Below are positions 57,259 through 64,000 of a DNA stretch of 64,000 nucleotides, one piece after another. The first letter of the stretch is position 1, and each line of letters begins with the position of its first letter. The position numbers were made by a program, and so were the translations under genes. The stretch is from Palauibacter sp022826685 (lineage in GTDB: Bacteria; Gemmatimonadota; Gemmatimonadetes; Palauibacterales; Palauibacteraceae), in NCBI RefSeq assembly GCF_965221685.1, contig NZ_OZ244907.1. One strand, given 5' to 3'. The notes under the pieces were generated by a model. That model ran no database searches and was not told the origin of the DNA. It worked only from the letters and a program-made list of their open reading frames with translations.

Positions 57259-58544
57259 ACTTCCTCAAGGCCCTGTTCGGACCGAGCCGGAAAGACGTCT
57301 GGCGGCAGCTTGCCCAGGAGGTGGACGGGCAGTTCCACGAAGGAGGCTTCCTCAGCCCGTTCGCCGTCCAGGCCCGCACGGGCGACTGGATCCTCACGCT
57401 CGACACCTACACGTCCGGCGACGGCAAGACGAACCAGACGTTCACGAGACTCCGCGCGCCCTACTTCAATCCCGAGGGGTTCAGGTTCGAGATCTACCGG
57501 GCGGGCCTCCTGAGCGGGCTGGGAAAGGCGATGGGCCTGCAGGACATCGAGGTCGGCCATCCCCGGTTCGACCGGGACTTCGTGATCAAGGGCGATGCGC
57601 CGCGCCGCGTGAGGCGCCTCTTCGACAACCGGAAGATCCGCGCCGGCATCCATGTCCAGCCCAAAATCCACCTCTCCGTCAAGCGTCAGGGCAGGTGGTT
57701 CAGCAAGTTCCCCGAGGGAGTGGACGAACTCCACTTCCGGGCGGAGAGGGCGATCAAGGACCTCGCGCAACTCCGGGCGCTGTTCGACCTCTTCGGCGAG
57801 ATCCTGCGGCACGTCTGTTACGACGGGAAGGCGCAGCCGGACGACGCCCCCCTCCACATCCGGCGCCTGCGCTCGCCCGGGGGCGAAGTCATGGACAAGT
57901 ACATCCTCTGGAAGGGCGACGGACCGCGCCGCGATGCGGCCGCCCAACTCGGCCGGCTGGGAGATCCCGCGGCGATCCCGGCCCTCGCGGATGTTCTGTG
58001 GGACGAGGACACGGTGCTCGGGTCCCGTGCGGTCGAAGCGCTCGCCGGGATGCGGCACCCCGCCGCGGTCGCGCCGCTCGTCCCCCTGCTCGGCGACGCG
58101 CGGAAGACGGCCGGCCTGCGATTCCGCGACGGGGTCGCCGACGCGTTGAGGCAACTGGGCGAAGGGGATCTGGTCGAGACCATGAGGGCGGCGCTCGGCG
58201 GAGATTTCGGGCCTCTCAAGGCGTACGACGGAGGACACAGGGCGGGGATCGTCGGAGCGCTCGGCCACGCGCTCGAGGGGTCCGCCGGCGCGCACGCGGC
58301 GAACGCGCTCGCCGAGATCTACGCCGTGGAGGCGCTCCCCCGCCTGCGCGCGGTGCAGCGGAGCCTCGGCACGCGGGACGCGACGGGTCAGGCGGTCTCC
58401 GCCGCGATCGGGAAGCTCGAGGCGCGGGCCGCACTCCCCCGCGCCGCCGCCGCGGCCGACGTCGAAGTCGACACCCTGCCACGGTCCGCCGGGGCTCCCG
58501 GCCCCGACCCCGGCACCCTCCCCCGAGGCTCCCGGGCGCCCTAG
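57255..58544 (+). CDS. HEAT-repeat protein partner of the Hsp70-like ATPase
   Basis: The 429-residue protein has two parts. Residues 1-200 form a domain I do not recognise (WRQLAQEVDGQFHEGGFLSP, then GLQDIEVGHPRFDRDFVIKGD). From about 215 on, HEAT/PBS-lyase-type repeats follow: RRDAAAQLGRLGDPAAIPALADVL, GSRAVEALAGMRHPAAVAPLVPLL, RAGIVGALGHALEGSAGAHAANALAEI. The start overlaps the Hsp70-like stop (ATGA), so the two proteins are probably made together and may form a complex. Confidence 0.8.
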   Translation: MNFLKALFGPSRKDVWRQLAQEVDGQFHEGGFLSPFAVQARTGDWILTLDTYTSGDGKTNQTFTRLRAPYFNPEGFRFEIYRAGLLSGLGKAMGLQDIEVGHPRFDRDFVIKGDAPRRVRRLFDNRKIRAGIHVQPKIHLSVKRQGRWFSKFPEGVDELHFRAERAIKDLAQLRALFDLFGEILRHVCYDGKAQPDDAPLHIRRLRSPGGEVMDKYILWKGDGPRRDAAAQLGRLGDPAAIPALADVLWDEDTVLGSRAVEALAGMRHPAAVAPLVPLLGDARKTAGLRFRDGVADALRQLGEGDLVETMRAALGGDFGPLKAYDGGHRAGIVGALGHALEGSAGAHAANALAEIYAVEALPRLRAVQRSLGTRDATGQAVSAAIGKLEARAALPRAAAAADVEVDTLPRSAGAPGPDPGTLPRGSRAP

Positions 58545-58594
58545 CGTCGCGAACCTCATCCTGGGGCCCCCAGCGCGACCCTCTTGCCCCTTAT

Positions 58595-58610
58595 TGATAA
58601 CGCATTATCA
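58595..58610. promoter_or_regulatory. Fur-like palindrome TGATAA-CGCA-TTATCA
   Basis: TGATAA (58595-58600) and TTATCA (58605-58610) are perfect complements around CGCA. The opposite strand reads TGATAATGCGTTATCA, close to the Fur box. It is a rare AT-rich island in GC-rich DNA, 55 bases before the first start codon of a flavoprotein-permease operon. It suggests repression by Fur or a related metal-sensing regulator. Confidence 0.7.
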
Positions 58611-58664
58611 TTACGCCCGGCATTCGCGTTCCGCTCCACATCCACCTCCCAGAGCTCTCAACCG

Positions 58665-59795
58665 ATGACGAAAGAAACCCGGACACTCGACGTGGTCATC
58701 GTCGGCGCCGGGGCTGCGGGTCTCGGCTTTGGCGTGACGTTGCGCCACCTGGGAATCGACCGCTTCGCGATCCTCGAACGCGGCGACACCGTCGGGGCGT
58801 CATTCCTGCGTTGGCCGCGGCAGACGCGCTTCATCACGCCGTCGTTCACCAGCAACCAGTTCGGCCTGCTGGACCTGAACGCCGTCTGTCTGGAAACCTC
58901 GCCGGCTTTCTCGGTCGGCGCCGAGCATCCCTCGGGGGTGGAGTACGCCGCCTATCTGGACGGGGTGGCGGACCATTTCGAATTGCCCGTTGTCGCCGAG
59001 ACCGACGTTCTCTCGATCACGAAGGAAGTGCAGCGCAAGCCGTTTCGAGTAGAGACGAATCGCGGTGAGGTCCACGCGCGGTTCGTGGTATGGGCGGGCG
59101 GCGAAATGCAGTATCCGCGGACCGGCGGCTTCGAGGGCTCCGAGCTTTGCGTGCACTACTCCGACGTGGCCTCATGGGACGATCTCGCCAACGCCGAACG
59201 ACACATCATCGGCGGCGCCGAGAGCGGCATCGACGCCGCCGTCGCGCTGGCCGCCGCCGGCCAGCGATCCGTCGTCTTCGACCGCGAGGAGCCGTGGAAC
59301 CAAAGAGGCTCGGACCCCAGCCAACTCCTTTCACCGTTCACGCACGCGCGCCTGAACCCGGCCGTTGACTCGGGTCGGGTGACGCTGCGCGGCGGCTGTG
59401 TCGTCACCGGCGTTCACCGCAACCACAGCGGCTATCGGTTGGCGCTCGAGGACGGCGACGTCATCGACTGCGCCGAGAAGCCGATCCTGGCCACCGGATT
59501 CGTCGGTTCGGCAACCCACCTTCGCCCGCTGTTCGATTGGCGGGACGAAGTCTATCCGTTGCTGACGGAGAACGACGAGTCGACCGTGACGAAGGGGCTC
59601 TTCCTGGTCGGGCCGCAGGTGCGCCAGGACGATCTCATCTTCTGTTTCATCTACAAGTTCCGCCAACGCTTCGCCGTGGTAGCCAACCAGATCGCCCGCC
59701 GCCTGCAAGTGAGCACGAAGCCGCTGAAGTGGTACCGCCAGCACGGGATGTACCTCGACGACCTGTCGTGCTGCGAGGATGCCTGCGCCTGTTGA
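58665..59795 (+). CDS. FAD/NAD(P)-dependent flavoprotein of a Fur-like-controlled operon
   Basis: The 376-residue protein has an FAD fold (LDVVIVGAGAAGLGFGVTLRHLG), a conserved FLRWPRQTRFITPSF segment, a second nucleotide-binding site (RHIIGGAESGIDAAVALAAAGQRSVVF) and PILATGFVGSATHL near the end, as in flavin monooxygenases and the YpdA/CzcO group. The C-terminus ends in CCEDACAC, a cysteine cluster that could bind metal. Behind a Fur-like palindrome it could be a reductase releasing iron from a chelate. ATG 58665 is chosen by domain start. The permease gene begins directly after the stop. Confidence 0.8.
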   Translation: MTKETRTLDVVIVGAGAAGLGFGVTLRHLGIDRFAILERGDTVGASFLRWPRQTRFITPSFTSNQFGLLDLNAVCLETSPAFSVGAEHPSGVEYAAYLDGVADHFELPVVAETDVLSITKEVQRKPFRVETNRGEVHARFVVWAGGEMQYPRTGGFEGSELCVHYSDVASWDDLANAERHIIGGAESGIDAAVALAAAGQRSVVFDREEPWNQRGSDPSQLLSPFTHARLNPAVDSGRVTLRGGCVVTGVHRNHSGYRLALEDGDVIDCAEKPILATGFVGSATHLRPLFDWRDEVYPLLTENDESTVTKGLFLVGPQVRQDDLIFCFIYKFRQRFAVVANQIARRLQVSTKPLKWYRQHGMYLDDLSCCEDACAC

Positions 59796-60896
59796 ATGGG
59801 TCCGTCCCTTAGCAGTATGCGGGCTACCAGGCCTTTCTGGGCGCTGCTGCTCTTGTTGGCGCCTGTCTGGGTCGCGGTTGACACCGCTAACCGCCTCGCG
59901 GATCGAATCGACCCCTGGGTCCGCGCGCAGACCGAGCCGCTGACCGAGCTGCTGACGACCTGGCCGCAGCCGTTGGCCGCGATCCTGGCCGGCGACTACG
60001 GCTTCATCACGATGGGGCCGCTGCTGCTCGTGTGGGCGACGCCGGTCGTCGTGCTCCATGCGCTGCTGATGGGTGCGTACAGGTCGAGCGGCCTGCTCGA
60101 CCGCCTGACCACCGCCATGAATCCGTGGCTGCGGCCGTTCGGCATGACCGGCCGGGAGCTGGCGCGGGTCGTGATGGGTTTCGGCTGCAACGTGCCCGCC
60201 GTCATCAGCGCGCGCTCGGCGCCGGCCTGCTCGCGCGGCGCATGCGTGTCGGCCATCGCTTTCGGTTCGGCCTGTTCGTATCAGCTCGGAGCCACGCTGG
60301 CGGTCTTCGCCGTGGCGGGACGAACCGAGTTGGTCCTGCCCTACCTGCTGTTCCTCGGCGCCACGACCGTCGCCTACGCCCGCCTCACCGCGCCGAAGGC
60401 GGCTCGTTCCCCCTTCAATGTGCTGTCGATGGAGGGCCCGGTCGCCCTGACCTGGCCGCGCCCGAGGGCGGTCTGGCGGGAGGCGTGGGCCGTGATTCCG
60501 GAGTTCTTTCGCAGGGCCGTGCCGATCTTCTTTCTGATCACGGCCGCGGCGTCACTGCTGCATTGGCTGGGTGCGCTTCAAGCCGCATCGACCGTCCTCG
60601 AGCCGGCGATGGCCATCTTCCGGTTGCCCTCGGAGGCGGCCACGGCGGTGGTCATGGCGAGCGTGCGCAAGGACGGCATCCTGTTGCTGGCGGAGCCGGG
60701 AGTCGTCGCAAGCCTCAGCGCCGTCCAACTGTTGACGGCCGTCTACCTGGCCGGCGTGCTGCTGCCCTGCCTGGTCACCTGCCTGACGATTGCGCGCGAG
60801 CAGGGCAGCGCGTTCGCGCTGCGGCTGGTGGGTCGGCAGGCTGCGGCGGCCTCCGCGTTCAGCGCCGTGCTGGCCTGGGGCGGAGCCTGGCTGTGA
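59796..60896 (+). CDS. FeoB-like permease domain without GTPase (Gate/nucleoside-recognition family)
   Basis: The 366-residue membrane protein has the core of FeoB: LARVVMGFGCNVPAVISARSA matches the GFGCNVPA gate motif with its conserved cysteine, and SAIAFGSACSYQLGATLAVFAVAG corresponds to the second gate. Later helices include FFRRAVPIFFLITAAASLLHWLGAL and LLTAVYLAGVLLPCLVTCLTIA. The N-terminal G-protein domain of FeoB is absent. It could transport ferrous iron or another metal with the flavoprotein before it. ATG 59817 is an alternative start. Its stop overlaps the next start (GTGA). Confidence 0.8.
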   Translation: MGPSLSSMRATRPFWALLLLLAPVWVAVDTANRLADRIDPWVRAQTEPLTELLTTWPQPLAAILAGDYGFITMGPLLLVWATPVVVLHALLMGAYRSSGLLDRLTTAMNPWLRPFGMTGRELARVVMGFGCNVPAVISARSAPACSRGACVSAIAFGSACSYQLGATLAVFAVAGRTELVLPYLLFLGATTVAYARLTAPKAARSPFNVLSMEGPVALTWPRPRAVWREAWAVIPEFFRRAVPIFFLITAAASLLHWLGALQAASTVLEPAMAIFRLPSEAATAVVMASVRKDGILLLAEPGVVASLSAVQLLTAVYLAGVLLPCLVTCLTIAREQGSAFALRLVGRQAAAASAFSAVLAWGGAWL

Positions 60897-61465
60897 GCCC
60901 GATCTCCGGCCCGTGCCGACGCAAGGGGCAGGAACTGCTGCACCAGCAGTGCTGGAACTGGGGCCGAGACATCATGCGCCCGCAAGGCAACCTCCTGATC
61001 GAAGCAGGCTACCTCAATCGGCGGCCACCCGAGGGAGAAGCGGGATCGAGCTGCTACACGCTCGCGCTGCCCAACGGCGACAGCCTCATGTTGTGGGGTT
61101 TCGGGCTCCTGTACGGAACGCCGCAGAACGGTGGCGTCTACCTCGGCCGCTACGCGTTTCGACCCGACTGGCTCCCGTCGGAGACGATCCAGGGACCCAT
61201 GTGGAAGCCCGACATGATCCCGGCTGCACAGGCGCCTCCGTCGCCCCGCCTACCGGTTGACCTGACCGTCGCCGCCATTCGTCGCGTCGCGGACTACGAG
61301 GAGTGGGTTCTCTCGCGTTGCGGCTTGGAGTACCGCCGCGCCGTCCTGCGCGAATGGAGACAGCAGGACGATCAACTGCCGCCGCAGACGGTCCCCCAGG
61401 CCTGGCGCGCCCTCGCCGACGCCATCAACGGCCACCCGCATCCCGCACGATCCGGTTCCTCTTGA
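60893..61465 (+). CDS. Unknown protein of the Fur-like-controlled operon
   Basis: A 190-residue soluble protein from GTG 60893, coupled to the permease gene. It has CRRKGQELLHQQCWNWGRDI, then NLLIEAGYLNRRPP and LPNGDSLMLWGFGLLYGTP, a G-rich GGVYLGRYAFRPDWLP stretch, and a helical C-terminus with YEEWVLSRCGLEYR. Three cysteines are near the N-terminus and in the C-terminal helix. I do not recognise the family. The context suggests a part in the same metal uptake or redox system. Confidence 0.7.
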   Translation: MSPISGPCRRKGQELLHQQCWNWGRDIMRPQGNLLIEAGYLNRRPPEGEAGSSCYTLALPNGDSLMLWGFGLLYGTPQNGGVYLGRYAFRPDWLPSETIQGPMWKPDMIPAAQAPPSPRLPVDLTVAAIRRVADYEEWVLSRCGLEYRRAVLREWRQQDDQLPPQTVPQAWRALADAINGHPHPARSGSS

Positions 61466-61490
61466 CCCTTACGTAGCGTCAGGGTTTACC

Positions 61491-61928
61491 ATGGCGCGCA
61501 TGGAAACGGAGGAGTTCGACCACGGGCAGTACGAGGAGGAGGTCGAGCGGCGATGGGGCCACAGCGACGCATACCAGGAGTCGATGCGGCGCATCCGCGG
61601 GTACGGCAAGGGCGACTGGGCGCGGATCACCGAAGAAGGGGAGACGGTGGTCGCCAGGCTCGCCGCGCTGATGGCCGAGGGCGCCCAGGCCGCCGGCCGC
61701 GCGGCGATGAACCTGGCCGAGGAGCACCGGCTCCACATCGACCGCTGGTTCTATCCGTGCAGCCACGGCATGCACCGGAACCTCGCCGAGATGTACACGG
61801 CCGATCCGCGCTTCGAGGCATACTTCGAGAAGCGAGGGAAAGGCCTCGCCGTGTTCGTCCAAGACGCGATCCGCGCCAACGAAGCCCGGTGGCGGAACCG
61901 CCCCGACGTCTCAGCGCCGAGCGCGTAG
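61491..61928 (+). CDS. Stand-alone TipAS domain protein
   Basis: The 145-residue protein matches the antibiotic-binding C-terminal domain of TipA regulators: YEEEVERRWGHSDAYQESMRRIRGYGKGDWARITEEGE, then IDRWFYPCSHGMHRNLAEMYTADPRFEAYFEKRGKGLAVFVQDAI. The cysteine that reacts with thiopeptides in TipAS (in the PCS motif) is present. The N-terminal MerR DNA-binding domain is missing, so it would bind drugs without direct DNA control. No MerR gene is adjacent. Confidence 0.88.
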   Translation: MARMETEEFDHGQYEEEVERRWGHSDAYQESMRRIRGYGKGDWARITEEGETVVARLAALMAEGAQAAGRAAMNLAEEHRLHIDRWFYPCSHGMHRNLAEMYTADPRFEAYFEKRGKGLAVFVQDAIRANEARWRNRPDVSAPSA

Positions 61929-62114
61929 CCGCCTCACCCAAAGGACGTAGGCTATGGCGGCTGCGGCGGATACGACCATGCCGATGTTCCCGTAGGTCGT
62001 ATTGACCTGCAGTCCGAGGAACAGCGAGAACGAGAACATGAGATAGATGAGTACAATGGCCGCAACGTGACCGACGACCCGTACCGCGACCTTCGACGCA
62101 CTCCGATAATCCAT
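61911..62114 (-). CDS. Small two-helix membrane protein
   Basis: A 67-residue protein with two membrane helices, VAAIVLIYLMFSFSLFLGL and NIGMVVSAAAAIAYVLWV, and a basic tail RRLRARR. AAGGAAGG stands 6-7 bases before the ATG, a strong ribosome binding site. Its 3' end overlaps the convergent TipAS gene by 18 bases. Function unknown. Confidence 0.7.
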   Translation of the reverse strand: MDYRSASKVAVRVVGHVAAIVLIYLMFSFSLFLGLQVNTTYGNIGMVVSAAAAIAYVLWVRRLRARR

Positions 62115-62128
62115 GTGCGCCTTCCTTT

Positions 62129-62326
62129 CTAATCCTCCGCGGAACGGTGCAGTCTCGTTTCCCTGACCGCCACGGCCATGGCTTCATCGGCTTCCAGCCG
62201 GGCCTGCGCGCGGGCTCGGGCGACGATGTCCGTTGCCGTGTCGGTCGACCCGACACCATTGAGTTCGAGGCGTTCCTCGATGATCCCACGCGTCGAACGG
62301 TCCTGCCTCGCCGAGGCTTTCTTCAC
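62129..62326 (-). CDS. Small basic/acidic helical protein, unknown
   Basis: A 65-residue frame starting at a GTG two bases after the stop of the DUF1330 gene, with GAGGGAG in the end of that gene as ribosome binding site. The product (KKASARQDRSTRGIIEERLEL, then a long helix with ARAQARLEADEAMAVAV) looks like a small helical protein; an antitoxin-like role is possible but not shown. The opposite strand has competing open frames, so coding is not certain. Confidence 0.4.
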   Translation of the reverse strand: MKKASARQDRSTRGIIEERLELNGVGSTDTATDIVARARAQARLEADEAMAVAVRETRLHRSAED

Positions 62327-62328
62327 GG

Positions 62329-62613
62329 CTAGACTCCCTCGACGATCACGACCTCGCGGGTGAAGGCATCCGCAGCCGCCGCCAGAGCCTGCTGATGTCC
62401 GGGGCTGTCGTAGAACGCCTGCGCGGACGCGGCGTCGGGAAAGCGCTGGACGACAACGACATCGGGCGTCTCGCCCTCGAGCGTGGCGCACTCGCGCGCC
62501 CGGACGACGAATTCTCCGTCGGACTTCTCGAGCAGCGCCGTCGCCGCCTCCGCGAACGCGGCGTGCGCCTCGGGGTCCTGAACCTTCGTCCGAATCACGA
62601 TATAAGCGGCCAC
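62329..62613 (-). CDS. DUF1330/ABM-like small protein (ferredoxin-like fold)
   Basis: The 94-residue protein begins AAYIVIRTKVQDPEAHAAFAEAAT and contains VVVVQRFPDAASAQAFYDSP, the DUF1330/antibiotic-biosynthesis-monooxygenase-like dimeric alpha-beta fold. The GTG start has AGGAG upstream. Function unknown; such proteins often act on quinones or as small-molecule binders. It is coupled to the small gene that follows. Confidence 0.85.
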   Translation of the reverse strand: MAAYIVIRTKVQDPEAHAAFAEAATALLEKSDGEFVVRARECATLEGETPDVVVVQRFPDAASAQAFYDSPGHQQALAAAADAFTREVVIVEGV

Positions 62614-62697
62614 TGTCGGGCTCCTGTGGATTGCTGGGGCAGGTTGCTAGTTTTTATGCTTGACCTCACCATGCCCACCATGCGGTCCGGTGGGCGG

Positions 62698-62739
62698 GCC
62701 GGCAAGGGAGCCTCACGAGCCGGCAAGGGAGCCTCACGA
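62698..62739. repeat. 21-bp tandem repeat (two units)
   Basis: GCCGGCAAGGGAGCCTCACGA occurs twice without a gap in the region before the NCS2 permease gene. Exact identity suggests a recent duplication; it is not in a convincing gene. Confidence 0.75.
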
Positions 62740-62807
62740 CCAGGGGGGAAGATGGACGCAGGGGAGACCGGCACGCACACGAGACGAGGGGGGACGACGG
62801 TCAGCCC

Positions 62808-64000
62808 GTGAGGCGGCGCTCCAACGAGGACCTCCGCTACGAGGTCGAGGATCGGCTTCCGGGGCCGGTCGCTCTGGGTCTCGGGGTGCAGCTCGCCGCG
62901 ATGGGCATCAACGGGGTCGTGCTGATCCCGACGATCGTGTTTCAGGCGGGCGGCGCCGAGGACCTCGTGTTGTGGGCCGTGTTCGCCACCGTCCTGTCGT
63001 GCGGCGTGGCCTCGATGCTCCAGGGCGTGCGCGCGGGACGGATCGGGGCGGGATACGCGCTGCCGCACGTCAGTTCGGCGATCTTCATCGCCGTCTGCGC
63101 GGAGGCCCTGATCCAGGGAGGGCCGGGGCTGCTCGCGAGCCTCGTCGTCATCTCCGCGCTCGCCCAGGCGGCGTTCTCCGCGCGGCTCTCGCTGCTGCAC
63201 CGGGTGCTCACGCCCGTCGTCACGGGGACGGTGGTCATGCTCCTCCCCGTCACCGTGATGCCGATTCTCTTCGGCATGATCAACGAGCTGCCGCCCGGAG
63301 CCCCCGTGCCGGCCGCGCCGCTGAGCGCCGGGGTGACGATCATCGCCATCCTGGCGGTCGCGCTCCGGACGAAGGGGACGTTGCGCCTCTGGGCGCCGGC
63401 CATCGGGATTGTCGCCGGTTCCCTGGTCGGGGCCGCGTTCGGCATCTACGACACAGGTCGCGTGGCCGACGCCGAGTGGATCGGCGTCCCGGCCGGCGGG
63501 CTCCCCGCCCTGGATATCGGCTTCGGCCCCGCGTTCTGGGCGTTGCTGCCCGCGTTCCTCTTCGTGGCGCTCGTCGGCACGACCAAGTCGGTCGCCGTCG
63601 CGGTCGCCGCCCAGCGCGTGTCGTGGCGCCGGCCGCGGGCGGTCGATTTTCGCGCCGTGCAGCGCACCGTGGCCGCCGAAGGCGCGGGCAACCTGCTCGC
63701 CGGCCTCGCGGGAACGATGCCGAGCACGCCCAACGGGAACGCCGTGGCCGCCATCGAAGTCACGGGCGTCGCGGCGCGCCGGGTCGGCGTGGCGGCCGGA
63801 CTCGTCTTCTTCGTCCTCGCCTTCGTCCCCAAGGCGCTCGCCCTCATTCTCGCGATTCCCGACGCCGTCGTCGCCGCCTCCATCGCCGTGATCATGGCGA
63901 CGCTGTTCACCGTCGGGATGCGCGAAGTCGCGCGGAGCATCGGCTCGAACCCCCGCAACGGCCTGATCGCGGGCGTCTCCTTCTGGACGGGTCTCGCCTT
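62808..64000 (+). CDS. NCS2 family xanthine/uracil permease, 3' end outside the window
   Basis: The frame is open from GTG 62808 to the window edge, 397 codons. It shows the NCS2 pattern: VALGLGVQLAAMGINGVVLIPTIVF, AGYALPHVSSAIFIAVC, VTGTVVMLLPVTVMPI, then AEGAGNLLAGLAGTMPSTPNGNAVAAIEVTGVAARRVGV, the family's signature segment. It should import purines or pyrimidines. The gene lacks only its last part (members have about 430-460 residues). A short frame upstream (62656-62811) ends at the start but has no family resemblance. Confidence 0.9.
   Translation, partial: MRRRSNEDLRYEVEDRLPGPVALGLGVQLAAMGINGVVLIPTIVFQAGGAEDLVLWAVFATVLSCGVASMLQGVRAGRIGAGYALPHVSSAIFIAVCAEALIQGGPGLLASLVVISALAQAAFSARLSLLHRVLTPVVTGTVVMLLPVTVMPILFGMINELPPGAPVPAAPLSAGVTIIAILAVALRTKGTLRLWAPAIGIVAGSLVGAAFGIYDTGRVADAEWIGVPAGGLPALDIGFGPAFWALLPAFLFVALVGTTKSVAVAVAAQRVSWRRPRAVDFRAVQRTVAAEGAGNLLAGLAGTMPSTPNGNAVAAIEVTGVAARRVGVAAGLVFFVLAFVPKALALILAIPDAVVAASIAVIMATLFTVGMREVARSIGSNPRNGLIAGVSFWTGLA

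Noticed and set aside
62656..62811. 51-residue frame ending at the NCS2 permease start
   Set aside because: It contains the 21-bp tandem repeat and a Gly/Arg/Ser-rich product, no ribosome binding site and no family resemblance.
1..64000. tRNA, rRNA or riboswitch
   Set aside because: I looked for cloverleaf and conserved rRNA motifs, especially at the island ends where a tRNA would be an expected insertion target, and found none by eye; this was not a computed search.

Overview
The window is GC-rich, densely coded bacterial DNA. Its gene families point to an aerobic, Gram-negative, heterotrophic bacterium: TonB-dependent receptors, a TonB-like energy transducer, Tat-exported hydrolases, acyl-CoA and acyclic-terpene-type catabolism, PadR regulators and orphan toxin-antitoxin (TA) genes. 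The rng-rplU-rpmA order and the general repertoire would suit Gemmatimonadota, but that placement is an inference from gene content. I see no rRNA, tRNA or CRISPR array.

Layout. 1-5.4 kb: the tail of an amidohydrolase, an AbrB-type protein, an enoyl-CoA hydratase, rpmA-rplU-rng (L21 carries an extra E3-binding-like domain) and an acyl-CoA dehydrogenase. 5.6-9.4 kb: ECF sigma factor, anti-sigma factor and TonB-dependent receptor. 9.4-16.4 kb: a short RecQ-like helicase, then a minus-strand operon for branched acyl-CoA or terpenoid catabolism (B12-binding protein, carboxyltransferase, AtuA-type protein in pieces, crotonase, membrane proteins). 16.5-31 kb: AI-2E-type permease, threonine aldolase, Tat amidase, orphan antitoxins (DUF433, HicB, ParD), a class V aminotransferase, a dicarboxylate symporter, a frameshifted MORN-repeat protein, amidohydrolase, dipeptidase, a PadR module, ankyrin and VOC proteins.

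31.3-47.45 kb is the most notable region: about 16.1 kb inserted in the middle of a rhodanese gene. The 5' half of the gene lies at 31071-31302 and the 3' half at 47447-47619, with a 9-bp direct repeat at the two junctions and a tyrosine recombinase at the left end. Its cargo looks like a catabolic module for a methylated quaternary-amine compound: an HD-domain oxygenase of the PhnZ/TmpB type, a gamma-butyrobetaine-hydroxylase-like 2-oxoglutarate dioxygenase, a MetF-like reductase, a GcvT/DmdA-like tetrahydrofolate-dependent methyltransferase, a TonB-dependent receptor and a BCCT betaine-type transporter. It also holds duplicated secreted proteins, a receptor-gene fragment and a PPOX-family flavoprotein.

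47.6-64 kb: a geranylgeranyl-reductase-type flavoprotein, a very large lipoprotein joining plant-type leucine-rich repeats to a zinc metalloprotease domain, a second remnant of the flavoprotein tail, a DAO-family oxidoreductase, a TonB-like protein, an Xre-RES toxin-antitoxin pair, an Hsp70-like/HEAT-repeat pair, a three-gene operon behind a Fur-like palindrome (flavoprotein, FeoB-like permease without a GTPase, unknown protein), a stand-alone TipAS domain, small proteins, and an NCS2 permease running off the end.
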